Below are positions 27,056 to 36,147 of a stretch of DNA of 64,000 nucleotides, piece by piece. Under the pieces are notes generated by a model. The model made no database searches, was not told where the DNA came from, and worked only from the letters and a program-made list of their open reading frames with translations. This DNA is from Planctobacterium marinum (GTDB lineage: Bacteria; Pseudomonadota; Gammaproteobacteria; Enterobacterales; Alteromonadaceae). Every line of letters begins with the position of its first letter. Position 1 is the stretch's first letter. The position numbers and the translations under genes were made by a program. The stretch covers positions 558,001 to 622,000 of the forward strand of contig NZ_AP027272.1 in assembly GCF_036322805.1 (NCBI RefSeq), read 5' to 3'.

Positions 27056-28108
27056 TTAACTGCCCTGGCGCAACAGGATACGATTGTCAGCAGCGCGTTG
27101 ATGCTGGATATCAAAGTTTTGTTGCAAGGCGCTTAAAAAGCCCGATAAGTCATTGGTTTTAAACAGGCCCGCCACTTGAATTTGATTGAGCTGTGGGTTG
27201 GTCAGTTCGAATTTTACTGCATTGTAACGACTTACTTCGGCTAACACCTGTGCCAGTGGTTCACCGCGAAATACCAGATTGCCTTGTTGCCAGGATAGTG
27301 CCGCGTCTATTTCTGAGCTGGCTACCGATTCTATGACCAGCGCTTGCTCACTGAGCAGCGTTTTTTGTCCTTGCTCCAATGCAGGCAAGCTATCTTTTAA
27401 TCTTATCTGTTGGGGTTGCAGAGGGTTGTCATTGTTTTCAGTTTGTTTGCCGACCCGCACCTTGCCTTCTGTCACAATCAGCTCAACCTGGTCGGTGAGC
27501 AACTCCACATTAAAAGCGGTGCCCACGGCTTGAATAATTTGTCCTGCCGCATACACACTCAAGGGCTTCTGTTTATCATGTGCCACCTGCACATGCACCT
27601 CACCTCGATACAACTCAATTACCCGTTGTTGTGCTGTAAAGGTGACCTTTACCGAGGTGTTGGTATTGATGGCCAGTTGGCTGCCATCAGACAAGGTAAC
27701 TTTTTTGGAATCCCCGGTGCCAGTTTCAAAGCGCTGTTCTGACAGCACCACCAGCTCATCCTCTACCAGGAAACCCAAATCCGAGCTATTCCAGATAAAA
27801 GCCAGCAATCCCGCCAATAAGAAAAATGAAGCTGCGATGGCATGAGGGCCGCGACTTTGTTGTTTAACCGGAGGTTCGGGAAACAGCGACTTTAACCTTT
27901 CCAGTGCCGCCATGTTGTCCCACAGTTTCGCCATTTTGAATAACATTTCGCGGTGCTGTTCATCGGCCTGAAGCCAGTTTTTGAGGGCCTGCTCTTCATC
28001 GCTTTTTAAACCACGGTCCATTTTGGCAATCCAGTCAGCAGTGACATCCAACACTTCTGTTTCATTTGCCTTGCGAGCAGCTTCAATGGAAATCACATTG
28101 TCCTTCAT
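27056..28108 (-). CDS. FecR-family anti-sigma regulator
   Basis: This 350-residue inner-membrane protein relays a signal from an outer-membrane receptor to its ECF sigma factor. It has the cytoplasmic DUF4880-like sigma-binding domain (ADWIAKMDRGLKSDEEQALKNWL), a transmembrane helix near 90-110 (AASFFLLAGLLAFIW), and the FecR domain (TLSDGSQLAINTNTSVKV and QAVGTAFNVEL). A C-terminal STN-like segment ends it (PLAQVLAEVSRYNAVKFEL). Its ATG overlaps the sigma-factor stop as ATGA, so the pair is translationally coupled. The likely cognate receptor is the STN-bearing TonB-dependent receptor at 29848. Confidence 0.93.
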   Translation of the reverse strand: MKDNVISIEAARKANETEVLDVTADWIAKMDRGLKSDEEQALKNWLQADEQHREMLFKMAKLWDNMAALERLKSLFPEPPVKQQSRGPHAIAASFFLLAGLLAFIWNSSDLGFLVEDELVVLSEQRFETGTGDSKKVTLSDGSQLAINTNTSVKVTFTAQQRVIELYRGEVHVQVAHDKQKPLSVYAAGQIIQAVGTAFNVELLTDQVELIVTEGKVRVGKQTENNDNPLQPQQIRLKDSLPALEQGQKTLLSEQALVIESVASSEIDAALSWQQGNLVFRGEPLAQVLAEVSRYNAVKFELTNPQLNQIQVAGLFKTNDLSGFLSALQQNFDIQHQRAADNRILLRQGS

Positions 28109-28662
28109 CGGGATTTTCCTCCCTTGGTGAATTCGGTTTCCGTGGCTTCAGCATTTTGCTGTTTTTGCATAACGTAGAGCATACTGCGTTTCATTCCCTG
28201 AGCGATGTGTTTTTCGATAGTACTTTCACTAATATTCATCATTTTTGCTATTTCCTTTTGGGAATAGCCGTACACCTTTTTCAAGACAAACACTTTGCGG
28301 CAAGTGACAGGGAGTTGGCGAACTGCTTCGCAAAAATGACCAAATTCCTGATCGCTCACCACAGTTTGTAAGGTGTTATCGACCGTTTGTTCCAATAATA
28401 CGCTGTCTAAACTGTCTTCGGGGCAGTCAGTCAGACGCGTTTCCGCTCTTTTTAAATGATCCAGAGCGAGGTTTTTGGCGGTACGGTACAAAAAAGACTT
28501 GGGCTCAGAGATCGACTTAGGCTTTTCAACCTGACAAAGTCGAACATAGGTTTCTTGTACAATATCTTCCACCTCTTTAGGTGGCACCAGACGCGATACC
28601 ATGCGTGACAGGCCATTTCTGGCCGCCATATAAGCATCGTGAATTGTAGAGTCTAATGGCAT
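28105..28662 (-). CDS. FecI-like ECF sigma factor
   Basis: This 185-residue ECF sigma factor has sigma-2 (GLSRMVSRLVPPKEVEDIVQETYVR) and sigma-4 (KKVYGYSQKEIAKMMNISESTIEKHI) regions. It is of the iron-starvation/TonB-receptor-signalling type. I choose the ATG at 28662; the frame extends to 28707. It overlaps the FecR gene by four bases and is divergent from the periplasmic binding protein and STN receptor, which are its probable targets. No promoter consensus could be confirmed by eye. Confidence 0.92.
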   Translation of the reverse strand: MPLDSTIHDAYMAARNGLSRMVSRLVPPKEVEDIVQETYVRLCQVEKPKSISEPKSFLYRTAKNLALDHLKRAETRLTDCPEDSLDSVLLEQTVDNTLQTVVSDQEFGHFCEAVRQLPVTCRKVFVLKKVYGYSQKEIAKMMNISESTIEKHIAQGMKRSMLYVMQKQQNAEATETEFTKGGKSR

Positions 28663-28845
28663 TGTGTTCTGTTCTTGATTGCAATCACTGAGTAAAACGA
28701 AACACAAACTAAAATCCGCCAGTAGCCCCGCAAAAATTTTTTAAATTTTTTCTGGGGGATTTCCAAATCTGATTCGTCCCATCATTAATTTAACATATTT
28801 ATAACAAATCCGATGCTGAGCATCGAAGTAAATGGTCATTCTCAG

Positions 28846-29733
28846 ATGTTCAAAAATAACGCCTTTATTCTTTCTACTGTCTGCGTCCTGCTATTCTTAG
28901 TTGGTCTGCTGATTAATGTTCAAGCCAGCACCATTATTCACCCCAAATCCAATGACCCGAAAGAGAACCTGATCGCGGAAATTCTGAAACTGGCATTGAG
29001 TAAATCCGCCAATGGTGATTCCTACAGCTTTCAGCCCTTGCCCAACGCGCAAACCGAAGGACGCTCTATGGAAATGCTCAAGGAAGGCAGCATGTCGGTG
29101 ATGTGGGCAGGGACCCAAATACAGTATGAGCAAACCTTACTGCCGGTGCGTATTCCGGTGTTAAAAGGCATGTTGGGACATCGCATTTTTATCATTCGAC
29201 AAGGCGAAGAATCGCGTTTTTCCAACATAGATAGTTTGTCGGATCTGCAGCGTTTTCCCGTCGGACAGGGACGCTTTTGGGGAGATACTGTGGTACTGCA
29301 ACACGCGGGTTTAAATGTTGTCACACCGGTAAAGTACGCCAGCTTATTTCCCATGCTAGAAGGCGGGCGCTTTGATTTGTTTCCCAGGGCCATTCACGAG
29401 CCTTGGAGTGAAGTGGCCGCAAGACCAGAACTTAATCTGACCATCGAGCCTCGGGTATTATTAATTTATCCTTTTGCTATGTACTATTTTGTGGCCCCAG
29501 ATAATCGCGCACTGGCCAGCGATATTCAGCAGGGCTTTATGCGTGCTATTGAAGATGGCTCCTACGATCAGTTGTTTTATGCTCACCCCATGATAAAAGA
29601 TGCGTTAAGCTTTGCTCGGCTGGATGAGAGAGTGGTGATCCGCCTGGAAAACCCGAATATGAGTGCACAAACGCCACTAGACGACAAGCGTCTGTGGCTT
29701 AATATAGAAGACATGAAAGAGATAAATCTATGA
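28846..29733 (+). CDS. Periplasmic solute-binding-like protein in TonB-receptor cluster
   Basis: This 295-residue exported protein starts with a signal peptide (MFKNNAFILSTVCVLLFLVG, cleavage near VQAS). The mature part resembles a bilobed periplasmic binding protein (VMWAGTQIQYEQTLLPVRIPV, FPVGQGRFWGDTVVL, GGRFDLFPRAIHEPWSEV). No ABC transporter genes accompany it. It lies upstream of the STN receptor and is divergent from the fecI-like gene, so it may capture the imported ligand in the periplasm or help signalling. The start could be 28813; neither candidate has a clear ribosome site. Confidence 0.75.
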   Translation: MFKNNAFILSTVCVLLFLVGLLINVQASTIIHPKSNDPKENLIAEILKLALSKSANGDSYSFQPLPNAQTEGRSMEMLKEGSMSVMWAGTQIQYEQTLLPVRIPVLKGMLGHRIFIIRQGEESRFSNIDSLSDLQRFPVGQGRFWGDTVVLQHAGLNVVTPVKYASLFPMLEGGRFDLFPRAIHEPWSEVAARPELNLTIEPRVLLIYPFAMYYFVAPDNRALASDIQQGFMRAIEDGSYDQLFYAHPMIKDALSFARLDERVVIRLENPNMSAQTPLDDKRLWLNIEDMKEINL

Positions 29734-29840
29734 ACGACCTCGAGACTCAAGGCGCTGCTATTGCCGCCTTGTCAATAAATCCCGCGGCGGGCGTCGTTGC
29801 CTATAGCGGTGATTTGTTTGTTCAGGCTTTATCTTTTTGA
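29730..29840 (+). CDS. Small ORF coupled between binding protein and receptor (36 residues)
   Basis: The ATG overlaps the upstream stop as ATGA, and the ORF runs MNDLETQGAAIAALSINPAA on to a TGA at 29838, seven bases before the chosen receptor start. It may be a real peptide, or simply a device that carries ribosomes from the binding-protein gene to the receptor gene. It has no recognisable motif, so this is low-confidence coding. Confidence 0.3.
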   Translation: MNDLETQGAAIAALSINPAAGVVAYSGDLFVQALSF

Positions 29841-29847
29841 ATTGCCT

Positions 29848-32800
29848 ATGGTGCAGCGCGCTTATCAATCCATTCGAAGTGGTTTTCCTATGAAGCTGGT
29901 GGCTTCGGCATTGCTACTGATCACTGCGCCTGCCATTGCCACCGAGCAAGAGGAGCTGCGCCGCTTTCAGATTGAGAGTAAACCCGCTGATGAGGCGTTA
30001 ATCGAATTTGCCTCGCAAGGTAATCTCACGGTGGTATTTCCTTATTCGCTGGTTAAGGATATCCAGGCTAATGCCCTGCAGGGCTATTTGCCGGCCTCTG
30101 ACGCCATTACCCGTTTGTTAGCCGATACGCGTTTGCAGGCACAAATCAGTGAAGATAATCAGATCATCGTTAGCGAAAAGCCGCAAGTGCCGCCTGAGCC
30201 GCAATCGCTGTTTGAACGTTTTATCGACTTTGTGCGCGGCGATGACAATCTCATCAAAATAGAACCGGCCAAAGCGATCAGTCCTTATGAACACATTATG
30301 GTACGGGGTTATCGGGCCAGTATCCGCGAGTCTCAAAACATCAAGCGCGAATCAGATGTGGTGCTGGATAACATTCAGGCGGTGGAGATTGGAAAGCTGC
30401 CGGATCAAAATCTCGCTGAATCCCTGCAACGCATTGCCGGTGTCGCGATTGATAGAGCGGAAGGTGAGGGGCAATTTGTTACGGTTCGTGGGTTTGGCCC
30501 GGAATTTAATCGGGTATTGCTCAATGGCCGTCAGATGGCAACGGATAACCTCGGGCGCGAGTTCAGTTTTGATACTCTCGCATCGGAAATTGTCAGTGGC
30601 GTCAACGTGTACAAAACCCAAAATGCGCAGCAGCAATCTGGCAGTATCGGGGCAACCATTGATGTGCAAACGGCAAGGCCGCTTTCTATTCCCCATTTTC
30701 AGTTTGTGGGCAGTGTTAAGGGCTTATATGACCGCAATAGTCGTGATTTTTCACCGCAATATTCCGCGCTCATATCTAACACCTGGCACAACAATCGATT
30801 TGGCGCGCTATTGGCGTTTAACGAACAGCAGCGGGATGCCCGTATTGATGAAGCGCAAATCGATGGTTGGCTGGTAAACACCAATATTCCTGCAGAGCAA
30901 ATAAGTAATCCGTCAGATAACATTTTTGTACCGCGTAATTACGATCAGCGCGTGCGTTTTGATGAACGCAGGCGCACCGGCACCACCTTGGTTTTACAGT
31001 ATCGACCAGACGACACCCTGGAGTTGGTGGCTGATGCGCTACATACCCGTTTAGATGTCAGCACCAACGCTACTTCGATGGGGCACTGGTTTACCTCCAG
31101 TAACCTGGAACAGGTGAGTATGGATGAGCAGGGCACCGCAGTCTCATTTGTACAAAACATCGGCCATGCCACAGATTTTCATGCCCGGACCTTTGACAGA
31201 CCTGCCAAAATCGATGCCGTGGGGCTCAATGTGGACTGGCAACCCGAGAGTGCTTTTGCCTGGGAGTTGGATTGGTCGCTCTCACGTGCTGAGATCGCTG
31301 ATACGGAGGGGGCAGCCAATGCGCTCTCGCTGATTGGCTATTTGAATCGTTCCCGGTTTGCCCTGCAAGAGGGCTACCTGTTACCGCGCATTGACGGCTT
31401 TGAATCGGCTGAACCTAACGTGGTGGATGCCAATGGTTTTCCTTCTGGGGTGAGTCATTATCTCGACCCGAGCAATGGAAGAGCCCATGTGATGCTGCGG
31501 CGTGGTTGGCATATTCAGGATGAGGTGCAGCAATTTCGCATTGATGGCAATTGGGATGATGCCTTCGCTCAACCCTTTTATCTGGACTTTGGTTACCAGT
31601 TTACCGAGCAAATGAAAACGAATACCCGCTATGACAACGAGGCCAATGCTCGCCATTGCCAGTATTGTGGTTACTTCGATACGCCTGACATTCCTGATGA
31701 TTTTCAGAGCGTCTTCAGTGCCGGGGAAGATTTTCTCAGTGGTGTTTCTGGTCATCATTGGATACCCAAGCAGTGGTTGCGCCACGATAGTGAGCCGTTA
31801 TTTAGCTTTCTTGAAAGCTATGGTAATAGCGACTTGGGTGTGGCAAAACGCGGTAGTTCTTTCGCGGTAACAGAACAAATAAATGCGGCTTATGTGGATT
31901 TTGTGTTGAATCAACCTTTGCTGAACAAGCCGTTTACCTTGCATGCCGGGCTGCGCTTTGAGCATACTAAGGTGCATATCGCCGGTTTCATTGAGCAGTT
32001 ACAGCGCCTCGATATTCTGGATCAAACAGAGCTGGGGCCCGTCACCGGATCGCTGCAACCAGTAACTTTTGAAAATCGTTATCGCAATTGGTTGCCTTCT
32101 CTCAACGCCAAATGGGAACTGAGCGATGAGCTCACCAGTCGTTTCGCCTGGTCGCGCTCACTAACCCGGCCCACCATCTCACAATTGTCACCGGGAGTTA
32201 CTCTTAATACCACGCGCCAGGGGGGCGATTTGCGAGCCAGCTCTGGCAATACTCAGTTGCACCCCTTCGAATCTGAAAATCTGGATATTGCACTGGAATA
32301 CTACTACCAGCAAAGCAGCTATTTGTCTTTGGGCTTTTTTGTTAAGCGGGTTAGTAACTTTATTACTACTCAATCCAACACGGTGGTGTTTGGTGATGTA
32401 ACCGATCCCAGTACTGGCGATGATCCGGCGGCTCCAGATAATAACGATAGTCTGGCGGAATTCGATTTGGTGCAACCGCAAAATGGCGAGCAGGCCAAAG
32501 TGTAGGGCATTGAACTGAGCATCAGTCATCAGTTTGGCGAAAGTGGCTTTAGTATCTTGGGCAATACCACCATGGTGGACAGTAATGCCGAGCTGGATCG
32601 CAATGACGTCAGCAATAAATTTGCCCTGACGGGTTTAAGCGATGCTTCGAACCTGGTGTTGTTTTACGAAAAGGGCCGTTGGCAATGGCGCCTGGCCTGG
32701 AATCGGCGGGAGAGCTTTTTGCAATCGCTGGTACAGCGTCAAAGCTCAGAGCCCACCTTTGTGGCACCTTATCAGCAAGTGGATATGAGCATGAGCTTTG

Positions 32801-32946
32801 ATATTAATCCTAATATATCGTTGTTTATAGAGGGAATTAACCTCAGTAACGAAGTGGTGCACAAACACGGTCGCTATGCCAATCAACTATTGTTGATACA
32901 GGACACAGGCACTCGATACTCCTTCGGTATTCGCGGTAAATTGTAG
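29848..32946 (+). pseudogene. STN-type TonB-dependent receptor interrupted by in-frame amber codon
   Basis: This large outer-membrane receptor belongs to the Xanthomonas/Caulobacter-type group. It has a signal peptide (ending APAIAT), an STN signalling domain (FQIESKPADEALIEFASQG), a plug (ESLQRIAGVAIDRAEGEGQ, then TVRGFGPEFN) and a beta barrel. At 32503-32505 an in-frame TAG follows EQAKV. The same frame then runs open to 32946 and encodes the expected last barrel strands (GIELS, LAWNRRESFLQSL, FIEGINLSN) and a C-terminal aromatic-type end. The paralogue at 36148 reads through this point with a sense codon. A single GAG-to-TAG change would explain it. Without suppression the product loses about 147 residues and cannot close its barrel. 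TTG 29797 is an alternative start. Confidence 0.85.
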
Positions 32947-32976
32947 TCATTTGTCTCTAATTGCGTGCAAATTCGA

Positions 32977-33711
32977 CTATCCTGCATCTATCTGCAGGGC
33001 CAGATTAGCAGTAAGTCTACCTTGCTCAGGAAGGCTTGAGAGAGCGAAATCGGGATTGATAATACCCGAGTGCAGCAAATTACAAGGGTACACTATCGCC
33101 CTGTTGAATCGTGCCGCAACCCGGTGGTACTCCTGAAACAGATCTGTGCTGCCCTGAATGTATTGTAAGGCGGGTAAACCTTGAGTGGTGGCCTGGGTGC
33201 CTAAGGTCTTCATATAGTGATTTTGATTTTGCGCGCTAATGCTGCAATAGCCTGTTTTTCGGTGCTGAAAAAATCCAGTCCCGCCATGGTCTTGTTGAAA
33301 CAAATAATGCACAACGGCGAATTTATTGGCACAAGTATCGTCAAAATGGGGAATGCACTGGATGGGCTTTAAGGATTTTTCCGCCTGATTAGCCACTGAA
33401 AAAGCCGAAAATACGCATTTTGCATCTGAGTGTGTTAGGCCCAATATCGCCCTGAGTTTTTCACTCAGGGTAGTACTCATGGCATCAATGTATTGTTGCG
33501 GCAAAGGGGCACGCACACCGGGGTAAAAATCCCCACTATCTCGCTCAAACGTCGCCTGGCAAGCTGCATTAACCAAACTCTCTGGCGAAGATAAACAGTC
33601 ATCAATCACCAGCAGCGGTGCTGCCAGGGATTCCCCTTCGACAGCATTCTCTGGTGCAATCCAGTGTAATTGCACTTTGGCTTGTGGATTAAACAGCATC
33701 GGCTCTGGCAT
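32977..33711 (-). CDS. DUF6445-family protein of the TonB-receptor/halogenase cluster
   Basis: This 244-residue soluble protein has the DUF6445 layout: LLVIDDCLSSPESLVNAAC near the start, then YPGVRAPLPQQYIDAM, then a His-Asp pair in IPHFDDTCANKFAVVHYLF. A late His (NLLHSGIINP) and Arg follow, an arrangement reminiscent of 2-oxoglutarate/Fe(II)-dependent oxygenases. The enzymatic role is not demonstrated. It is last in the halogenase-SapC-DUF6445 operon, 27 bases after SapC, and convergent with the interrupted receptor. Confidence 0.82.
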   Translation of the reverse strand: MPEPMLFNPQAKVQLHWIAPENAVEGESLAAPLLVIDDCLSSPESLVNAACQATFERDSGDFYPGVRAPLPQQYIDAMSTTLSEKLRAILGLTHSDAKCVFSAFSVANQAEKSLKPIQCIPHFDDTCANKFAVVHYLFQQDHGGTGFFQHRKTGYCSISAQNQNHYMKTLGTQATTQGLPALQYIQGSTDLFQEYHRVAARFNRAIVYPCNLLHSGIINPDFALSSLPEQGRLTANLALQIDAG

Positions 33712-33738
33712 CAGGTTTTTTGTTCCCCACCTTTTTTA

Positions 33739-34503
33739 CTAGTCTTGCCCGGCGGCTTTAAACCAACTTTGTGCCTGATTCAGGCGCTGATTTTTCTTAT
33801 CAATCAGATTGTAGATTTGCCCGGTGGAATGCACCATGGCATAAATAGCTGAGAGATAACCGGCTTGTTGCAACTCAGCCAAAGTATCGTTATCCAGTGC
33901 GTCCAGCTTGTCTTCATCAATAGTGTAAAGGCCATTAACTTTGGTGCTGCTGTTGTCTGCAAACTGGATTTGTAGCGACATGGCGGTGAGTAACCCCAGC
34001 TCCAATAATCGTGCAATAAATTGTTGCGTGAGCTGTTCACCTTGCAACAATGTCATTAAATCCCGTTGCTGGTTTTGCAGGTACTGACTTGGCTGCCCTT
34101 GTGCATCAAACAGGGCTTCACCTTTGTTGCCCACAGCCGGATGGGCTTCGTTGATGCACATTACTGGCTCTTTTGCTGAATTGGGCTCCTGCCCCGAACC
34201 AGTCTCCTGCTGCCCCAAGAAAAACGGCTGACGTGTCACCTGTAGCGGTACATAAATGCCTTGCCATGCCCCTTGCTGCCAGAACAGATTTTCTCCCTGT
34301 TCAAAGCCTAACAGGGCGGAACACATAAACTGTCCTGTTTCGCCGCTTTTTGAAAATACGATGGGGTAGTGCACCAGTAACTTGCGAAACTCGGACAGCA
34401 CTACGGGTATCATATGCAATTCACTGGCTTGCTGTTCCACCTTGCTTTTATCAATACGAACCTGCTGATGTGTCTGGCGACTTAGCGCGACAAGTTTCGA
34501 CAT
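33739..34503 (-). CDS. SapC-family protein
   Basis: This 254-residue soluble protein belongs to the family labelled SapC in TonB-receptor clusters (SELHMIPVVLSEFRKLLVHYPIVF, then SALLGFEQGENLF, then YVPLQVTRQPFFLG). It is unrelated to the ABC permease SapC despite the shared name. Relatives nearly always sit beside Xanthomonas/Caulobacter-type receptors and flavin halogenases, but the function is unknown. It lies 21 bases downstream of the halogenase and 27 upstream of DUF6445 and is clearly co-transcribed. Confidence 0.85.
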   Translation of the reverse strand: MSKLVALSRQTHQQVRIDKSKVEQQASELHMIPVVLSEFRKLLVHYPIVFSKSGETGQFMCSALLGFEQGENLFWQQGAWQGIYVPLQVTRQPFFLGQQETGSGQEPNSAKEPVMCINEAHPAVGNKGEALFDAQGQPSQYLQNQQRDLMTLLQGEQLTQQFIARLLELGLLTAMSLQIQFADNSSTKVNGLYTIDEDKLDALDNDTLAELQQAGYLSAIYAMVHSTGQIYNLIDKKNQRLNQAQSWFKAAGQD

Positions 34504-34524
34504 GGTTAACTCCTTAAAACTCGG

Positions 34525-36072
34525 TTAAATGGCCTGCAGGCCGTATTGTTTAATTTTATTTAAAATGTCGCGATTATGCGGCAATCGAGATAAAACTTGC
34601 TGGATATTGCGCTGATTGATGCTGAACTGTTGTTCGGCCATCTGGCGTGTATTGGCGCTTAAATAGCGATGCTGAAATTCGCTTTTAAAACCCATTCCAT
34701 ACAAAATGTATTGGTAACTGGCAGCCGGAAATACCTCATTATTACTGGTAAAATCGTGATCCTGAGGAGGATGATAGCGCCATAATTGCATCAGCTCCTG
34801 CAACGAATCCGGCACGCTTTGTGGATTGCGGTGGTCCTGCCAGAAAGCATTGTCGTTGCGTTGATTTAACAGGTAATGCAGTTTCAGGAAATCCACAATG
34901 CGATCCCAGCGATAGAGAAAGGTTTCATTGAAACGCTTGGCGATCACGGCCATCACTTCATTATTTGCCGGCATTTGCTCGGCAATCATGGTGGCCGACA
35001 TTTCTACCAGCACCAGAGCGGAGGCCTCTAATGGCTCCAGAAAGCCCGCGGATAACCCGACCGCCACCACATTGTTATGCCAAAACTGCTGGCGATGTCC
35101 GCAGTGGATAGGAATTTTGCGCACCTTCAGGTTATCAAACTGCGGCCCGACATAGCTTGCCAGTTCTTGCATGGCTTGAGCTTCAGTGCAGTGCTCACTG
35201 GAATACACATAACCTACACCGCGCCGTGTTTGCAGACCGATATCCCAAATCCAGCCAGCAGATTGTGCAGTGGAAATGGTATGGCTGGCAATTGGCGAGT
35301 CTTCCTGTTCGTAGGGTACCTGTACCGCCAGTGCGGTATCCGAAAAGAGTATATTACTGCGATCCACAAAAGGGACTTTCAGGTGTTTGCCTAATAGCAG
35401 CGACTGAAAACCCGTACAATCGACAAATAAATCTCCAGAGATTTCGCCCGCCTGTTGTGTGAGCAGAGACTGGATGTAACCATTGGCGTGGTTTTTGATA
35501 TCTACGACATCCGCCTGAATGTGCTTAACACCAAGTTTCTCGGTGCAATGGTGGGTGAGTAGCTTAGTAAATTTACCTGCATCAAGGTGGTAGGCGTAAT
35601 TGGCTACTGCTGCGTATTCCGGGGTTTGCAGGGTTTTGGGAGCCAGACCGTGCTCACAGATACTCTCCTGGTAACACACTGACTCTGAAAAGGATTGCCC
35701 CGATTGGCTTTGCTGCCAATGGGGCACCAAATCGCATTGATTAAAGCCTTGCGGCAATACTAGAGGGTGATAATAAAAATCGTCGCTTTGGCCGGTTACC
35801 CAACGACAAAATTTGGCGCCTTGCTTAAAACTGGCTTCGCATTCGCGAATAAATTCAGTTTCGCTAATACCCAGTTTTAACAGGGTATCCCGCATGGTAG
35901 GCCAGGTGCCCTCGCCGACGCCGATGGTAGGTATGTTAGGAGACTCTACCAAAGTTACCTGTATTGCGCCTGCTTGTTTACTGTGATGGTGAGCAGCGAT
36001 ACGGCCTGCGGTAAGCCAACCAGCAGCGCCGCCACCTACCACCACTACCTGTCTGATATCTTGTTTGTTCAT
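34525..36072 (-). CDS. Flavin-dependent tryptophan-halogenase-family protein
   Basis: This 515-residue FAD enzyme homologue has the nucleotide-binding motif VVVGGGAAGWLTAGRIA (residues about 10-26), the IPTIGVGEGTWPTM loop, and the Lys-bearing segment ASFKQGAKFCRWV that holds the catalytic Lys in characterised halogenases. The usual WxWxIP signature reads GWIWDIGL, with Gly in place of Pro. A LEPLEASALVLVE segment corresponds to the substrate-site region. In TonB-receptor clusters this family has no confirmed substrate and may modify the imported molecule. It is first in its operon, 75 bases after the paralogous receptor, with a terminator between. Confidence 0.9.
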   Translation of the reverse strand: MNKQDIRQVVVVGGGAAGWLTAGRIAAHHHSKQAGAIQVTLVESPNIPTIGVGEGTWPTMRDTLLKLGISETEFIRECEASFKQGAKFCRWVTGQSDDFYYHPLVLPQGFNQCDLVPHWQQSQSGQSFSESVCYQESICEHGLAPKTLQTPEYAAVANYAYHLDAGKFTKLLTHHCTEKLGVKHIQADVVDIKNHANGYIQSLLTQQAGEISGDLFVDCTGFQSLLLGKHLKVPFVDRSNILFSDTALAVQVPYEQEDSPIASHTISTAQSAGWIWDIGLQTRRGVGYVYSSEHCTEAQAMQELASYVGPQFDNLKVRKIPIHCGHRQQFWHNNVVAVGLSAGFLEPLEASALVLVEMSATMIAEQMPANNEVMAVIAKRFNETFLYRWDRIVDFLKLHYLLNQRNDNAFWQDHRNPQSVPDSLQELMQLWRYHPPQDHDFTSNNEVFPAASYQYILYGMGFKSEFQHRYLSANTRQMAEQQFSINQRNIQQVLSRLPHNRDILNKIKQYGLQAI

Positions 36073-36107
36073 GATCTCAATGCGCGTCTTGTTAAACTTA
36101 TTTAAAC

Positions 36108-36134
36108 AACAAAGCCGCTACCCGAGGTAGCGGC
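36108..36134 (-). terminator. Intrinsic terminator downstream of the TonB-dependent receptor
   Basis: The perfect 9-base stem GCCGCTACC / GGTAGCGGC (36114-36122 and 36126-36134) has a three-base loop. On the minus strand it is followed by a T-rich tract (TTTGTTGTTT). It would end the receptor transcript before the halogenase operon, or let part of it through. Confidence 0.8.
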
Positions 36135-36147
36135 ACAATAGCGAGGT

